Both the position numbers and the translations under genes were made by a program. A model generated the notes under the pieces. The model ran no database searches, was not told where the DNA came from, and was given only the letters and a program-made list of their open reading frames with translations. From Phocaeicola coprophilus (GTDB lineage: Bacteria; Bacteroidota; Bacteroidia; Bacteroidales; Bacteroidaceae), in NCBI GenBank assembly GCA_016900015.1, contig JACJJM010000013.1:1-64000 (forward strand): a DNA stretch of 64,000 nucleotides, read 5' to 3'. Below are positions 55,466 to 64,000 of the stretch, piece after piece. Within the stretch, counting starts at the first letter, position 1. Each line of letters begins with the position of its first letter.

Positions 55466-56206
55466 TTATTTCAAGAACCCTTGTCTTTTCAGGGCTGCCA
55501 AGTAGGTGGCGGACATGGCTTCGTTGTCCTTTTTCGTGTAACGTATGTCGGTGAATATTTGAGCTAATGTTTCTGTGTGGTTGATTTCCACGAAGTGTTT
55601 GTTTTCGGGAAGAGACTCCTTGTAGGCGTACAGTCGGTCTATGTCGGCCGGGGTATAGTCGTGATAGGTTTCATCGTGTATGAAGGCTTCCATTGGCAAT
55701 CGGTCCGGTTGGTCGGGATGCTCATCGGGATAGCCCACAGTGACCGTAGCCACCGGCATGACAAGTTGCGGGAGCTTCAGGGTGTCGATGAGGACATCGG
55801 GTTGATAAATTGTAGTTCCCAGGTAACAGATGCCCAACCCTTTTTCTTCGGCAAGCGTGCAGAATGTTTGTGCATATAATAAGGTGTCGATGGATGCATT
55901 TAGGAAAGACAGGAAGTTTTCATATCCCGGAGTGGCTTTGCGCTGTTCGCACCATACGCTCGTGCGGTGGAAGTCGGCACAGAATGTGAGCATGACGGGT
56001 GCTTCTGTCACCATGGGTTGGTTGAAATGAGCAGGGGCTAACTGTTTTTTCATGCTTGGGTCGCGTGTGACAATCACGCTGTAGAGTTGGAGGTTTCCCA
56101 TGGTGGAGGCTCTTCCGGCCGTTTCCAGCAATTCGTTGAGCAAGGCCGGTTCGATGTCGCGGGCCTGGTATTTGCGGATGGTTCTTCTTTGTTTTACGTA
56201 TTCCAT
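55466..56206 (-). CDS. Nitroreductase family protein
   Basis: 246 aa from the ATG at 56206 (MEYVKQRRTIRKYQARDIEPALLNELLETAGRAST). FMN-binding nitroreductase fold: RRTIRKY, ASTMGNLQLYSVIV, DTLLYAQTFCTLAEEKGLGICYLGTT, LPQLVMPVATVTVGYP, and a C-terminal extension of about 60 residues (FVEINHTETLAQIFTDIRYTKKDNEAMS). Reduces nitro compounds or quinones with NAD(P)H; the natural substrate is unknown. Confidence 0.88.
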   Translation of the reverse strand: MEYVKQRRTIRKYQARDIEPALLNELLETAGRASTMGNLQLYSVIVTRDPSMKKQLAPAHFNQPMVTEAPVMLTFCADFHRTSVWCEQRKATPGYENFLSFLNASIDTLLYAQTFCTLAEEKGLGICYLGTTIYQPDVLIDTLKLPQLVMPVATVTVGYPDEHPDQPDRLPMEAFIHDETYHDYTPADIDRLYAYKESLPENKHFVEINHTETLAQIFTDIRYTKKDNEAMSATYLAALKRQGFLK

Positions 56207-56448
56207 AGTTCTTTTAGTTTTGTGAGAAGCAAATATAGTCAAATATCTGATAAAGGCAACTTACAGACTCCTTCTTTTTCAACAGGTAATGGTAAGTTTT
56301 CAACAACTGGAAATATCGTATCGTATGACAAATTTCCATTTTGGAAAACTTTTATTCATTTTGTTTTGTGTAAATCGTTGATATACAATAGTGTCTTTTC
56401 TTGTTTTGGAAAACTTAACATCGGGTCTAAATTTAGATATGGAAAATC

Positions 56449-56479
56449 TTGGCGGTTACGGAAATCATGTATAGCTTTG
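56449..56479 (+). promoter_or_regulatory. Promoter of nrdJ
   Basis: TTG at 56449-56451, exactly 20 nt, then TAGCTTTG at 56472-56479. The 357-bp upstream gap (56207-56563) also holds scattered TTTTGGAAAACTT-like repeats at about 56332 and 56404. The 80-nt leader is too short for a cobalamin riboswitch. Confidence 0.65.
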
Positions 56480-56563
56480 CCGACACATTTCATTAACCTT
56501 GTCCATCCTTCTACCGGATACCCGTCGTGGTGACATTATACTAGAAACTTAAACATATTTATT

Positions 56564-59101
56564 GTGGAAAAGCAAACTTATACGTATGACGAAGCGTTCA
56601 ATGCCTCTCTGGATTATTTCGGAGGGGATGAATTGGCTGCCCGTGTTTGGGTCAACAAATACGCAGTCAAGGACTCGTTTGGAAACATCTATGAGAAGTC
56701 TCCAGTCGATATGCATTGGCGCATAGCCAATGAAGTGGCCCGAATCGAGGCGAAGTACCCTAACCCCTTGTCTGCCCAGCAGCTCTTCGATCTGATGGAC
56801 CACTTCCGTTACATCGTTCCTCAGGGAAGCCCTATGACTGGCATCGGAAACGATTACCAGATTGCCTCCTTGTCAAATTGCTTTGTGATTGGGATGGACG
56901 GTTCTGCCGACTCCTATGGAGCAATTATCCGTATCGACGAAGAGCAGGTGCAGCTCATGAAGCGTCGCGGTGGAGTCGGGCATGATCTCTCACACATCCG
57001 CCCCAAAGGCTCTCCTGTCAAGAACTCTGCTCTCACTTCCACCGGACTTGTTCCCTTTATGGAGCGTTATTCGAACTCTACCCGCGAAGTGGCCCAGGAC
57101 GGACGACGCGGTGCTCTGATGCTGAGCGTATCCATCAAGCATCCCGATTCGGAAGCATTCATCGACGCCAAAATGACTGAGGGAAAGGTGACCGGAGCTA
57201 ACGTCTCTGTCAAACTGGATGATGAGTTCATGCAGGCTGCCATCGATGGAAAGCCCTACACACAGCAGTTTCCCATCGACTCGTCCCATCCGAAGGTGAA
57301 GAAGGAAATCGACGCGTCCGCCCTCTGGAAGAAGATTGTCCACAATGCCTGGAAGTCTGCCGAGCCCGGAGTACTGTTCTGGGACACCATCATCCGCGAG
57401 TCTGTCCCTGATTGCTACGCCGACCTGGGCTACAAGACCGTGTCCACAAACCCCTGTGGAGAGATACCTCTCTGTCCCTACGACTCGTGCCGACTGCTGG
57501 CTATCAACCTCTACTCCTACGTTGTCAACCCATTTACACCCGAAGCCTATTTCGACTTCGACACGTTCAAGCAACATGTCGGCTATGCCCAGCGCATTAT
57601 GGACGACATTATCGACCTGGAGTTGGAGAAAATCGACTCCATCATGGCCAAAGTCAAGTCCGACCCTGAGAGCGAAGAAGTCAAAGGCTCTGAGGAGCAC
57701 CTTTGGGAGAAGATATATAAAAAGACCGGGCAGGGACGCCGCACTGGTGTCGGCATCACGGCCGAAGGCGATATGCTTGCGGCCATGGGACTGCGCTACG
57801 GGACGGAAGAGGCTACGGCCTTCTCTGAGGAAGTCCACCGGACTGTCGCCCTCATGGCCTACCGCTCTTCCGTCATGATGGCCAAGGAGCGCGGCGCTTT
57901 CAGCATCTATGACAGCGAGCGGGAAAAGGACAATCCCTTCATCAACCGCCTCCGCGAAGCCGACCCCGAACTGTATGACCTCATGGTGAAATACGGACGG
58001 CGCAACATCGCCTGCCTCACCATCGCACCTACGGGCACGACCAGCCTCATGACACAGACCACTTCAGGCATCGAGCCTGTATTCATGCCCGTCTACAAGC
58101 GCCGTCGCAAGGTCAACCCCAATGACCCCTCAGCCCACATCGACTTCACGGACGACACCGGTGACGCCTTTGAGGAATACATCGTCTATCACCATAAATT
58201 CCTCACCTGGATGGAAGTCAACGGATATGACACCAAGAAGAAATACACCCAGGAAGAGATTGATGACCTTGTTGCCCGCTCACCGTACTACAAAGCCACC
58301 TCGAACGATGTCGACTGGCTCATGAAGGTGCGCATGCAGGGACGTATACAGAAGTGGGTCGACCACTCCATCAGTGTCACCATCAACCTCCCCAACAGCG
58401 TCGACGAAGACCTTGTCAACCGCCTCTATGTCGAAGCCTGGCGTTCAGGCTGCAAGGGATGTACCGTCTATCGCGACGGCTCCCGTGCCGGCGTCCTCAT
58501 ATCCGCAAAGGAGGAAAAGAAGAAGGAAGAGATGATTTTCAAGCGGCCTGAAATCGTCGAAGTACGCCCTAAAGTCCTCGAGTGTGACGTTGTCCGCTTC
58601 CAGAACAACAAGGAGAAGTGGGTCGCATTCGTAGGCCTGCTCGACGGCCATCCGTATGAAATCTTCACCGGATTCCAGGATGACGACGACGGCATTGTGC
58701 TCCCAAAATCAGTCACCCACGGACGAATCATCAAAAACATTGATGAGAACGGCAACAAACGCTACGACTTCCAGTTCGAGAACCGCCGAGGCTACAAGAT
58801 GACCGTCGAGGGACTGTCCGAACGATTCAATAAGGAATATTGGAATTATGCCAAGCTCATCTCCGGCGTCCTCCGTTGGCGGATGCCCATTGAGAAGGTG
58901 ATAAAGCTTGTCGAGTCGCTCCAGTTCGACAATGAGAACATCAACACGTGGAAAAGCGGCGTCGCCCGGGCCCTGAAGAAATACGTCATCGACGGCACAG
59001 AGGCCAAGGGACTGAAGTGTCCCAACTGCGGTCAGGAGACGCTCGTCTACCAGGAAGGATGCCTCATCTGCAAGACCTGTGGCTCATCCCGTTGCGGATA
59101 A
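56564..59101 (+). CDS. nrdJ: Adenosylcobalamin-dependent (class II) ribonucleoside-diphosphate reductase
   Basis: 845 aa, GTG start at 56564 (MEKQTYTYDEAFNASLDYFGGDELAARVW). Ten-stranded barrel with SLSNCFVIG, active-site segment NPCGEIPLCPYDSCRLLAINLYS, and TGTTSLMTQTTSGIEPVF. A C-terminal domain ends in a zinc-ribbon-like CPNCGQ...CLICKTCGSSRC, as in B12-dependent NrdJ. It makes deoxyribonucleotides with a radical generated from adenosylcobalamin, so it works with or without oxygen but depends on B12. No beta subunit is needed. From about 57 kb on, codons end strongly in C. Confidence 0.95.
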   Translation: MEKQTYTYDEAFNASLDYFGGDELAARVWVNKYAVKDSFGNIYEKSPVDMHWRIANEVARIEAKYPNPLSAQQLFDLMDHFRYIVPQGSPMTGIGNDYQIASLSNCFVIGMDGSADSYGAIIRIDEEQVQLMKRRGGVGHDLSHIRPKGSPVKNSALTSTGLVPFMERYSNSTREVAQDGRRGALMLSVSIKHPDSEAFIDAKMTEGKVTGANVSVKLDDEFMQAAIDGKPYTQQFPIDSSHPKVKKEIDASALWKKIVHNAWKSAEPGVLFWDTIIRESVPDCYADLGYKTVSTNPCGEIPLCPYDSCRLLAINLYSYVVNPFTPEAYFDFDTFKQHVGYAQRIMDDIIDLELEKIDSIMAKVKSDPESEEVKGSEEHLWEKIYKKTGQGRRTGVGITAEGDMLAAMGLRYGTEEATAFSEEVHRTVALMAYRSSVMMAKERGAFSIYDSEREKDNPFINRLREADPELYDLMVKYGRRNIACLTIAPTGTTSLMTQTTSGIEPVFMPVYKRRRKVNPNDPSAHIDFTDDTGDAFEEYIVYHHKFLTWMEVNGYDTKKKYTQEEIDDLVARSPYYKATSNDVDWLMKVRMQGRIQKWVDHSISVTINLPNSVDEDLVNRLYVEAWRSGCKGCTVYRDGSRAGVLISAKEEKKKEEMIFKRPEIVEVRPKVLECDVVRFQNNKEKWVAFVGLLDGHPYEIFTGFQDDDDGIVLPKSVTHGRIIKNIDENGNKRYDFQFENRRGYKMTVEGLSERFNKEYWNYAKLISGVLRWRMPIEKVIKLVESLQFDNENINTWKSGVARALKKYVIDGTEAKGLKCPNCGQETLVYQEGCLICKTCGSSRCG

Positions 59102-59134
59102 GCATAAATCTCATATATTAAATGTTTTAAAGGT

Positions 59135-59178
59135 TTGGGGGAGGTCCGCAGCGATTGCCGCGCCTCCCCTCATTTTTC
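59135..59178 (+). terminator. Weak terminator after nrdJ
   Basis: GGGGAGG pairs with CCTCCCC, followed by TCATTTTTC; 24 nt before folB, so partial read-through into folB is likely. Confidence 0.45.
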
Positions 59179-59201
59179 TCCTAAAGCATCAGACAAACAC
59201 G

Positions 59202-59573
59202 ATGGAACAATACATCACACTCTCCCGCCTGCGTTTCTACTCCCGCCACGGCGTAGACCCACAGGAGCGCCGCGTCGGCGCCCATTTCACCCTGAGCCTG
59301 CGCATCGCGACCGATTTCTCACGCGCCATGACGACCGACGACGTCGCCGATACGCTCGACTACGGGGCTGTCTACCGTGCCGTCCGTGACGAGATGGACC
59401 GTCCCTCGCACCTGCTCGAGCACGTGGCCGGACGTATCCTGCGCCGCCTCTTTGCCGACTTCCCGTGCATCGAGTCCGTCGCCCTGGAGCTGACGAAGGA
59501 CAATCCCCCCATGGGAGCCGACTGCCTCGGGGCAGGCATTGCCGTCACAGTCTCGCGGGCGGATTTCGAGTGA
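59202..59573 (+). CDS. folB: Dihydroneopterin aldolase
   Basis: 123 aa from the ATG at 59202 (MEQYITLSRLRFYSRHGVDPQERRVGAHF). FolB motifs: YSRHGVDPQE with the substrate-binding Glu, TLDYGAVYRAVRDEM, HLLEHVAGRI and the C-terminal LTKDNPPMGADCLGAGIAV (catalytic Lys in the TKDNPP segment). It converts dihydroneopterin to hydroxymethyl-dihydropterin in folate synthesis. The open frame to 59079 overlaps nrdJ and has no family support. Confidence 0.93.
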   Translation: MEQYITLSRLRFYSRHGVDPQERRVGAHFTLSLRIATDFSRAMTTDDVADTLDYGAVYRAVRDEMDRPSHLLEHVAGRILRRLFADFPCIESVALELTKDNPPMGADCLGAGIAVTVSRADFE

Positions 59574-59875
59574 CATCATGACATACGGGCACAAAGTCCC
59601 GGGACGGACGGGAGCGACTTCTACATCTTCAACTCTTCCAAGCTCAAATCATCTCCCCACATCCCGCGGCTCTTTGTGCCCTTCTTCACTCCCGTCCCCG
59701 CTTCCTTTCTGCATTTTGTAAATATAAATCAGTACTTCTCCAGTGCTCGTTTCCCTTATTTTCCCCTCCCTGTCCCGTTCCCGTCTCCTCCCGTCCGCGT
59801 CGTCTGTGGGTCTTTTTTAGGTGCTTACACAATGCCTTGTCCGTCAGGGGTTTGGTAAAATTCCGGATGGAGTGT
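59574..59875. other. Gap after folB with interlocked inverted repeats
   Basis: GGGCACAAAG (59587-59596) pairs with CTTTGTGCCC (59672-59681), and GGACGGGAG (59606-59614) pairs with CTCCCGTCC (59689-59697). The order A-B-A'-B' allows a pseudoknot rather than nested stems. No gene is supported. Confidence 0.35.
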
Positions 59876-60007
59876 GGATAAGATACGTACTTATCTAGGA
59901 TGAGATACGTACTGATGTAGGATGACATCGGATGTCATCCTGGATGAAGTCTGACCTCATCCCGTCAAAGGTCAGACCTTATCCTACCAAAGGTCTGACC
60001 TTTGGTC
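59876..60007. repeat. Tandem array of six 22-bp degenerate palindromes
   Basis: Units start at 59876, 59898, 59920, 59942, 59964 and 59986, exactly 22 bp apart. Four begin GGAT. Several are near-palindromes on their own: GGATGACAT/ATGTCATCC in unit 3, GGATGAAG/CTCATCC in unit 4, ACCAAAGGT/ACCTTTGGT in unit 6. A TGTGGATAA sequence (a DnaA-box match) overlaps the start of unit 1. It lies downstream of folB and convergent sdaA. Confidence 0.7.
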
Positions 60008-60220
60008 TGCTCATGTCCGAAGAGTGTCTGTGAGAGGTGTGTGGTGAATGGTGGTTTTGTACGGAATATTCTTAGATGCCATACGGCCTTTCCGCATGAG
60101 AATAGCGAAGGGACGCCCGCCCCGTCCGTCCGCCGTCCGGTCTGCATCCGCGAGTGTTTGCAGGTCGCTTCGTGGCTGACGGACACACAGGGCGTGCGTC
60201 CCTTCGAATCTGTTCGGGGG

Positions 60221-61435
60221 TCAATGTCCCTCCATCGGGCTGTAGTCCTTGGCCAGTCCGCCTTCGCCCGTCTCCTTGTACAGGGAGGGGATGTCATGGC
60301 CCGTCTGCTTCATGACCTCGACCACCTTGTCGAACGACACACGGTGCGTGCCGTCGGTGAACGTGGCATAGATGTTGGCGTCCAACGCCCGCGCTGCGGC
60401 GTAGGCATTGCGCTCGATGCAGGGTATCTGCACCAGGCCGCAGACGGGGTCGCATGTCATGCCGAGGTGGTGTTCCAACCCCATCTCGGCGGCATACTCT
60501 ATCTGGGCAGGGCTTCCGCCGAAGAGCTGCGTCGCGGCTGCTGACGCCATCGCGCAGGCCACGCCCACTTCGCCTTGGCAGCCCACTTCGGCTCCGGAGA
60601 TGGATGCCCTCGTGCGTGCGATGTTGCCGATTAGGCCCGCTGTGGCCAATGCCCGCAGGATGCGCATCTCTGTGAACGCGCGGTTGTCCCTGAGGTGATA
60701 GAGCACGGCGGGGATGACACCACACGAGCCACAGGTCGGGGCCGTGACGATGCGCCCTCCGGATGCGTTTTCTTCGCTGACGGCCAGTGCATAGGCGAAG
60801 ACAAGTCCGCGGGAGCGGAGCGAGTCCTTGTAGCCCAGGGCCTTGATGTAGTAGGCAGCGGCCTTGCGTCGAAGGTTGAGCGGGCCGGGGAGGACACCCT
60901 CCTGTTCGAGTCCCCGTTCGACGGCCTCCTGCATCGTGCGCCAGACTTCGGCCAGATAGTCCCAGAGGTCGGATTCCTCGCACATCTGGACGTATTCCCA
61001 ATAGCTCCGTCCCGTGTGTTCACACCAGTGCATGATGTCGACGAGGGAGTCCAGCTCGTAGATGTCCTTCTCGCCGGGCATGGTCTTCCCCTCTTCGGCC
61101 AGTGCGCCTCCTCCGACGCTGTAGACAGTCCATTGCTCGGTGACTGTGCCGTGGGTATCAATGGCTTTGAACAGCATTCCGTTCGGGTGGAAGGGGAGGA
61201 ACACTTTGGGCTTCCAGAGGATGCGGACGGGGGCGTGGGTGGAGAGGACGTTGTTGATGGCCACGTCAGTCATGTGGCCACGTCCGGTCGCAGCCAGGCT
61301 GCCATAGAGTGTGACCTCGAAGGATGTGGCTTCGGGATGGCGCGCGAGGAACATCTCGGCGGCTTTGTGCGGGCCCATGGTATGGCTGCTCGATGGGCCT
61401 TGTCCGATGCGGTATATTTCCTTGATGCTCTTCAT
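60221..61435 (-). CDS. sdaA: L-serine ammonia-lyase (iron-sulfur type)
   Basis: 404 aa, single-chain L-serine dehydratase. The beta domain at the N-terminus begins [26 protein letters not shown]. The alpha domain holds cysteines for the oxygen-sensitive 4Fe-4S cluster ([14 protein letters not shown] and [19 protein letters not shown]) and [18 protein letters not shown]. It turns serine into pyruvate and ammonia. It lies immediately after the nucleotidyltransferase gene (no gap), so the two are co-transcribed. Confidence 0.93.
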   Translation of the reverse strand: MKSIKEIYRIGQGPSSSHTMGPHKAAEMFLARHPEATSFEVTLYGSLAATGRGHMTDVAINNVLSTHAPVRILWKPKVFLPFHPNGMLFKAIDTHGTVTEQWTVYSVGGGALAEEGKTMPGEKDIYELDSLVDIMHWCEHTGRSYWEYVQMCEESDLWDYLAEVWRTMQEAVERGLEQEGVLPGPLNLRRKAAAYYIKALGYKDSLRSRGLVFAYALAVSEENASGGRIVTAPTCGSCGVIPAVLYHLRDNRAFTEMRILRALATAGLIGNIARTRASISGAEVGCQGEVGVACAMASAAATQLFGGSPAQIEYAAEMGLEHHLGMTCDPVCGLVQIPCIERNAYAAARALDANIYATFTDGTHRVSFDKVVEVMKQTGHDIPSLYKETGEGGLAKDYSPMEGH

Positions 61436-62341
61436 TTAGAACAGTTTGGCAGGATAGACGCCTTCGTCAGCGAGGCGTTTGAACTTGTCGACGACGGCTT
61501 GGCGGTCAGCAGCGTAGGTCACGCCAAACCAGCGGCTGGTGGTGTCGAGGACGCTGACGGAAGCCGTTCCGTCCGTGATGAGGCGGTTGACGACGAGGGG
61601 GATGAAGTATTCGGCTTTCGGTTCCTGGATGTGTTCCTGCAGGAACTCGATGAAGAATTGTTCGGAGTGGCGGAAATAGTCAGGCGTGAAGCCCCACATG
61701 TTCATTGACACAGGGGTGTCGTCGGGGACAGCCACCCAGTGTCCAGCTTCGTCCTTGTAGCAGACAGGGCCATCGACGCGCATGATTTCGGTGCGTTCGA
61801 CGACCGAAGTGAGGTGTCCTTCGGCATTGGTCTCACAAATGCCGCGTGCGACGCTGCCACTTTCCGAGAGGGTGTTGCCGACGCGGAAGCCCACCATGCA
61901 GTAGCGGTCCGTGCTTCCTTCAGGCAGCGCGGCGAGCCAGCGTCCGATGACTTCGAAGCTGTCACGGCCATAGTAGTCGTCAGCATTGATGACGGCAAAA
62001 GGTTCGCGGATGACGTCTTTGGCCATGAGCACGGCGTGGTTCGTCCCCCAGGGTTTCACGCGTCCTTCGGGCACGGTGAATCCTTCGGGCAGTTTGTCGA
62101 GTGACTGGTAGACCACTTCTGTCGGGATGTGGCCTTCATATTTGCTCAACACCTTGGCGCGGAAGTCTGTGTCGAAGTCTTTACGGATGACGAATACGAC
62201 CTTGCCAAATCCTGCGCGTATGGCGTCATAGATGGAGTAGTCCATGATGGTCTCTCCGCTCGGGCCCAGACTGTCAAGCTGTTTGAGTCCTCCATAGCGA
62301 CTGCCCATGCCGGCAGCCAGTACAAAAAGGGTTGGTTTCAT
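61436..62341 (-). CDS. Sugar-phosphate nucleotidyltransferase-like protein
   Basis: 301 aa. N-terminal nucleotide-binding signature VLAAGMGSRYGGLKQLDSLGPSGETIMDYS, then KPWGTNHAVLMAKD and NADDYYGRDSF, the metal-binding Asp pair. It is related to glucose-1-phosphate thymidylyl/uridylyltransferases, but the substrate cannot be told. The C-terminus (DTTSRWFGVTYAADRQAVVDKF) matches a Bacteroidota subfamily often near phosphotransferase genes. Confidence 0.85.
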   Translation of the reverse strand: MKPTLFVLAAGMGSRYGGLKQLDSLGPSGETIMDYSIYDAIRAGFGKVVFVIRKDFDTDFRAKVLSKYEGHIPTEVVYQSLDKLPEGFTVPEGRVKPWGTNHAVLMAKDVIREPFAVINADDYYGRDSFEVIGRWLAALPEGSTDRYCMVGFRVGNTLSESGSVARGICETNAEGHLTSVVERTEIMRVDGPVCYKDEAGHWVAVPDDTPVSMNMWGFTPDYFRHSEQFFIEFLQEHIQEPKAEYFIPLVVNRLITDGTASVSVLDTTSRWFGVTYAADRQAVVDKFKRLADEGVYPAKLF

Positions 62342-62408
62342 GATGATATGTGTATTTAAAGGGTTTAAGTTGTATTCTCGTGGGGTTCATATCCCCGCTT
62401 TCGCACTG

Positions 62409-62416
62409 CAAAGCTA
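62409..62416 (-). promoter_or_regulatory. Probable -7 element for the nucleotidyltransferase-sdaA unit
   Basis: On the minus strand TAGCTTTG followed by C, about 68 nt upstream of the ATG at 62341. No convincing -33 element. Confidence 0.45.
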
Positions 62417-62462
62417 TGGAAAATCGCCCAATCGGACGCATGCTTCGAGGTGTTTTTCTGCG

Positions 62463-64000
62463 TCAGAAGGGGTATCCGATGGCAAAGTGCCACCCGATGC
62501 CGTCCCAGAACTTCGGGATGTTGTAATATCCCTTGCGCGAAGTTTCATAGGGGGCATGCAGTCCGATGCCCATGTCGAGGCGAAGTACGAGGAATTCCAA
62601 GTCATAACGCAGTCCGACGCCGGTGCCCAAGGCTATCTGCTTGCCGAAGTCTTTGAGCGTGAATTTCGCCCCGGGACGTTGCGGGTCGTCGCGGATGAGC
62701 CAGATGTTGCCTGCGTCGAGGAACGTAGCTCCTTGCAGGTCGCCAAAGATGGGGAAGCGCAGCTCCACGTTGGCCTCCAGCTTCAGGTCGCCGGTCTGGT
62801 CGATGTAGGAATACATGCCGGAGCGTGGCTGGTAGCGTCCGGGACCGAGCGAACGCACGGTGAAGGCGCGGATGCTGTTGGCTCCGCCGATGTAGAACTG
62901 CTCGCTGTAGGGTGCGACGGATGAATTGCCGTAGGCATAGATGACGCCTCCGAACACGCGCGTGGCCAGACTGACTTCGCGTGTGAGCCGGTAGGTCTTG
63001 CGCAGCTCCGTGGTCAGCTTGACGAACTGTGCGAAGGGGTTGCCCAGCAGGTTTTTGTCTTTCTCACGAAACGATTTGCCGAAGATGGCATAGATGCCGG
63101 AGGTGATATTGCCTGACGAGGTGATGGACGTCTCCCACCATGTATGGTTGCGCCGGCGCTTGAAGTTACTGTCGTCGTAGGTGTACGTATAGCTCATGGC
63201 CGGGATAAACTGGTCTTGCATACTGATGTAGAGTGCCTGGTTGGCATTACGTATGGAGTCGAACTTCTGGGTCGTGCTTTGGAGGACGTTGAAGGTGAGC
63301 CGCAACGGGGTGAACGTATGTTGTGAGGTGGGCGAGGTCTGGATGGTGTAGGAAGCAGTCCCGCCGAAGGAGAGCATTTTGTAGTAGCTTGCGCGGTTGA
63401 GCTTCTCCATGTAGATTTTGAACTGTGACGTGCGTTTAAAGGGCGACCACCTGGATTTGTAGAACGGGATGACGAGCCGCGGGTAGTCCACTGATGCGGA
63501 GATGCCATAACTGTAGGAGTTGATGACCGAACTGTTGCCTTCCACTGAGGAGCCTGTCTGCCACTCGTATGACCCGTCGAGCTGGACGGAAAACGTTTCG
63601 CCCCCGCGGAACGCATTGCGTTTGGACACGGCAAAGGATGCTCCCGGTCCGAGCTGGTCGTTGCTCTTTGACTTGAAGTCAAACTCCAGCTCGCTGTCCA
63701 GCAGCTTGTCGAAGCGGGTGTTGATGTCGAGGTCCAGCACGTTCTCCCGTCCCGTGGTGTCGCGCGGGGTATATTGGAACTCGACGGAACTGAACAATCC
63801 CATGCTGTTGATGTTTTCCTGTGTGTATTGTTGCCGTTGGGCCGAATAGAGATCTCCCGGCCGGAAGCGGAAGTTGTCAAACAGTACACTGGGACGCAGG
63901 GGGATTTTGTCTCCGTTGTAATTGATGGCTATGCCCGGCCGGGTGATGGAATGCTCGAAGGGCCGGAACTGCTGGTTGTCGTACATGTTCAGGCGTAAGT
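62463..64000 (-). CDS. tamL: TamL-like Omp85/BamA-family outer-membrane protein, 5' end outside the window
   Basis: The minus-strand frame is open to the window edge; at least 512 residues are visible. A POTRA-like end (LFDNFRFRPGDLYSAQRQQYTQENINSMGLFSSVEFQY) is followed by a bacterial surface antigen (D15) beta-barrel: FYIGGANSIRAFTVRSLGPG (the conserved barrel motif), ELRFPIFGDLQGATFLDAGNIW and a final aromatic strand ending IGYPF. This is the translocation/assembly-module protein of Bacteroidota, often a lipoprotein (TamL) acting with TamB. The partner is not in this window. Confidence 0.85.
   Translation of the reverse strand, partial: LRLNMYDNQQFRPFEHSITRPGIAINYNGDKIPLRPSVLFDNFRFRPGDLYSAQRQQYTQENINSMGLFSSVEFQYTPRDTTGRENVLDLDINTRFDKLLDSELEFDFKSKSNDQLGPGASFAVSKRNAFRGGETFSVQLDGSYEWQTGSSVEGNSSVINSYSYGISASVDYPRLVIPFYKSRWSPFKRTSQFKIYMEKLNRASYYKMLSFGGTASYTIQTSPTSQHTFTPLRLTFNVLQSTTQKFDSIRNANQALYISMQDQFIPAMSYTYTYDDSNFKRRRNHTWWETSITSSGNITSGIYAIFGKSFREKDKNLLGNPFAQFVKLTTELRKTYRLTREVSLATRVFGGVIYAYGNSSVAPYSEQFYIGGANSIRAFTVRSLGPGRYQPRSGMYSYIDQTGDLKLEANVELRFPIFGDLQGATFLDAGNIWLIRDDPQRPGAKFTLKDFGKQIALGTGVGLRYDLEFLVLRLDMGIGLHAPYETSRKGYYNIPKFWDGIGWHFAIGYPF

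Noticed and set aside
56480-56563. Cobalamin riboswitch before the B12-dependent reductase
   Set aside because: The leader from the mapped promoter is about 80 nt and shows no B12-box-like sequence.
56990-57838. 282-aa minus-strand frame
   Set aside because: Antisense shadow of nrdJ in high-GC3 sequence.
59873-59881. TGTGGATAA as a functional DnaA box
   Set aside because: A single match with no cluster and no AT-rich unwinding region; chance is likely.
59876-60007. CRISPR array
   Set aside because: 22-bp contiguous degenerate units leave no room for spacers; no cas genes nearby.
60695-61708. 337-aa plus-strand frame
   Set aside because: Antisense to sdaA and the nucleotidyltransferase in GC-rich DNA; long antisense frames are expected there.

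Overview
The window is a stretch of chromosome from a gut-type member of the Bacteroidales, most likely Bacteroidaceae (Bacteroides, Phocaeicola or a near relative). The evidence is indirect but consistent. Promoters match the Bacteroidota form TTTG - about 20 nt - TAnnTTTG. The window carries an RprX/RprY two-component pair, an EF-G2-type translation factor, a Cbp1-like lipoprotein, a TamL-like outer-membrane protein, ISAon1-like insertion sequences and several secreted TonB-domain proteins. No rRNA, tRNA, CRISPR array or prophage was found.

Layout. 0-9 kb: the edge of an ISAon1-like element, a lipoprotein gene put out of frame by a G9 tract, hemW (minus), an EF-G2-like gene, rprX-rprY, xseB, and a GltD-like flavoprotein (minus). 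9-11.6 kb: an AT-rich island with two paralogous secreted proteins around a third, ended by a MITE-like repeat. 11.8-20 kb: glmS-purF-carA-carB, a run of glutamine-dependent amidotransferase genes. 20-24 kb: a nest of transposable elements (a decayed IS5-type element that has received a 151-bp MITE and a complete ISAon1-like IS with an 8-bp target duplication), then broken gene relics. 24-33 kb: rsmI, a Cbp1-like lipoprotein, the compact minus-strand operon pdxJ-exbB-exbD-tonB-DJ1-ispD-recG, and divergent nadK.

33-42 kb (minus strand): etfB-etfA, two tandem TonB/MORN-like exported proteins and an acyl-CoA dehydrogenase under one strong promoter, then an IGHMBP2-like helicase and an EamA transporter. 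42-48 kb: a redox cluster (aldo/keto reductase, amidohydrolase relic, flavin reductase, Tat-type NADPH oxidoreductase, secreted double carboxymuconolactone decarboxylase fused to a monooxygenase domain, lipoprotein flavodoxin) divergent from an AraC regulator. 48-51 kb: a small ABC-type ATPase next to a DUF4435/TOPRIM-like protein and an AraC regulator, a possible PARIS/OLD-like defence module. 51-56 kb: amidase, MCE-family protein, dnaA, nitroreductase. 56-64 kb: B12-dependent ribonucleotide reductase, folB, L-serine deaminase, a nucleotidyltransferase and the 3' part of a TamL-like Omp85 protein, in visibly more GC-rich DNA.

The gaps between genes are unusually structured. Two families of MITE-like elements share a central hairpin (ATAGCCCGCTAT), a GC-rich REP-like family occurs four times, and three gaps hold degenerate arrays with a 22- or 23-bp period. 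The most interesting items are the ATPase-DUF4435 pair, the EF-G2 paralogue with altered GTPase motifs, the G9 tract in a lipoprotein signal peptide and the periodic arrays.
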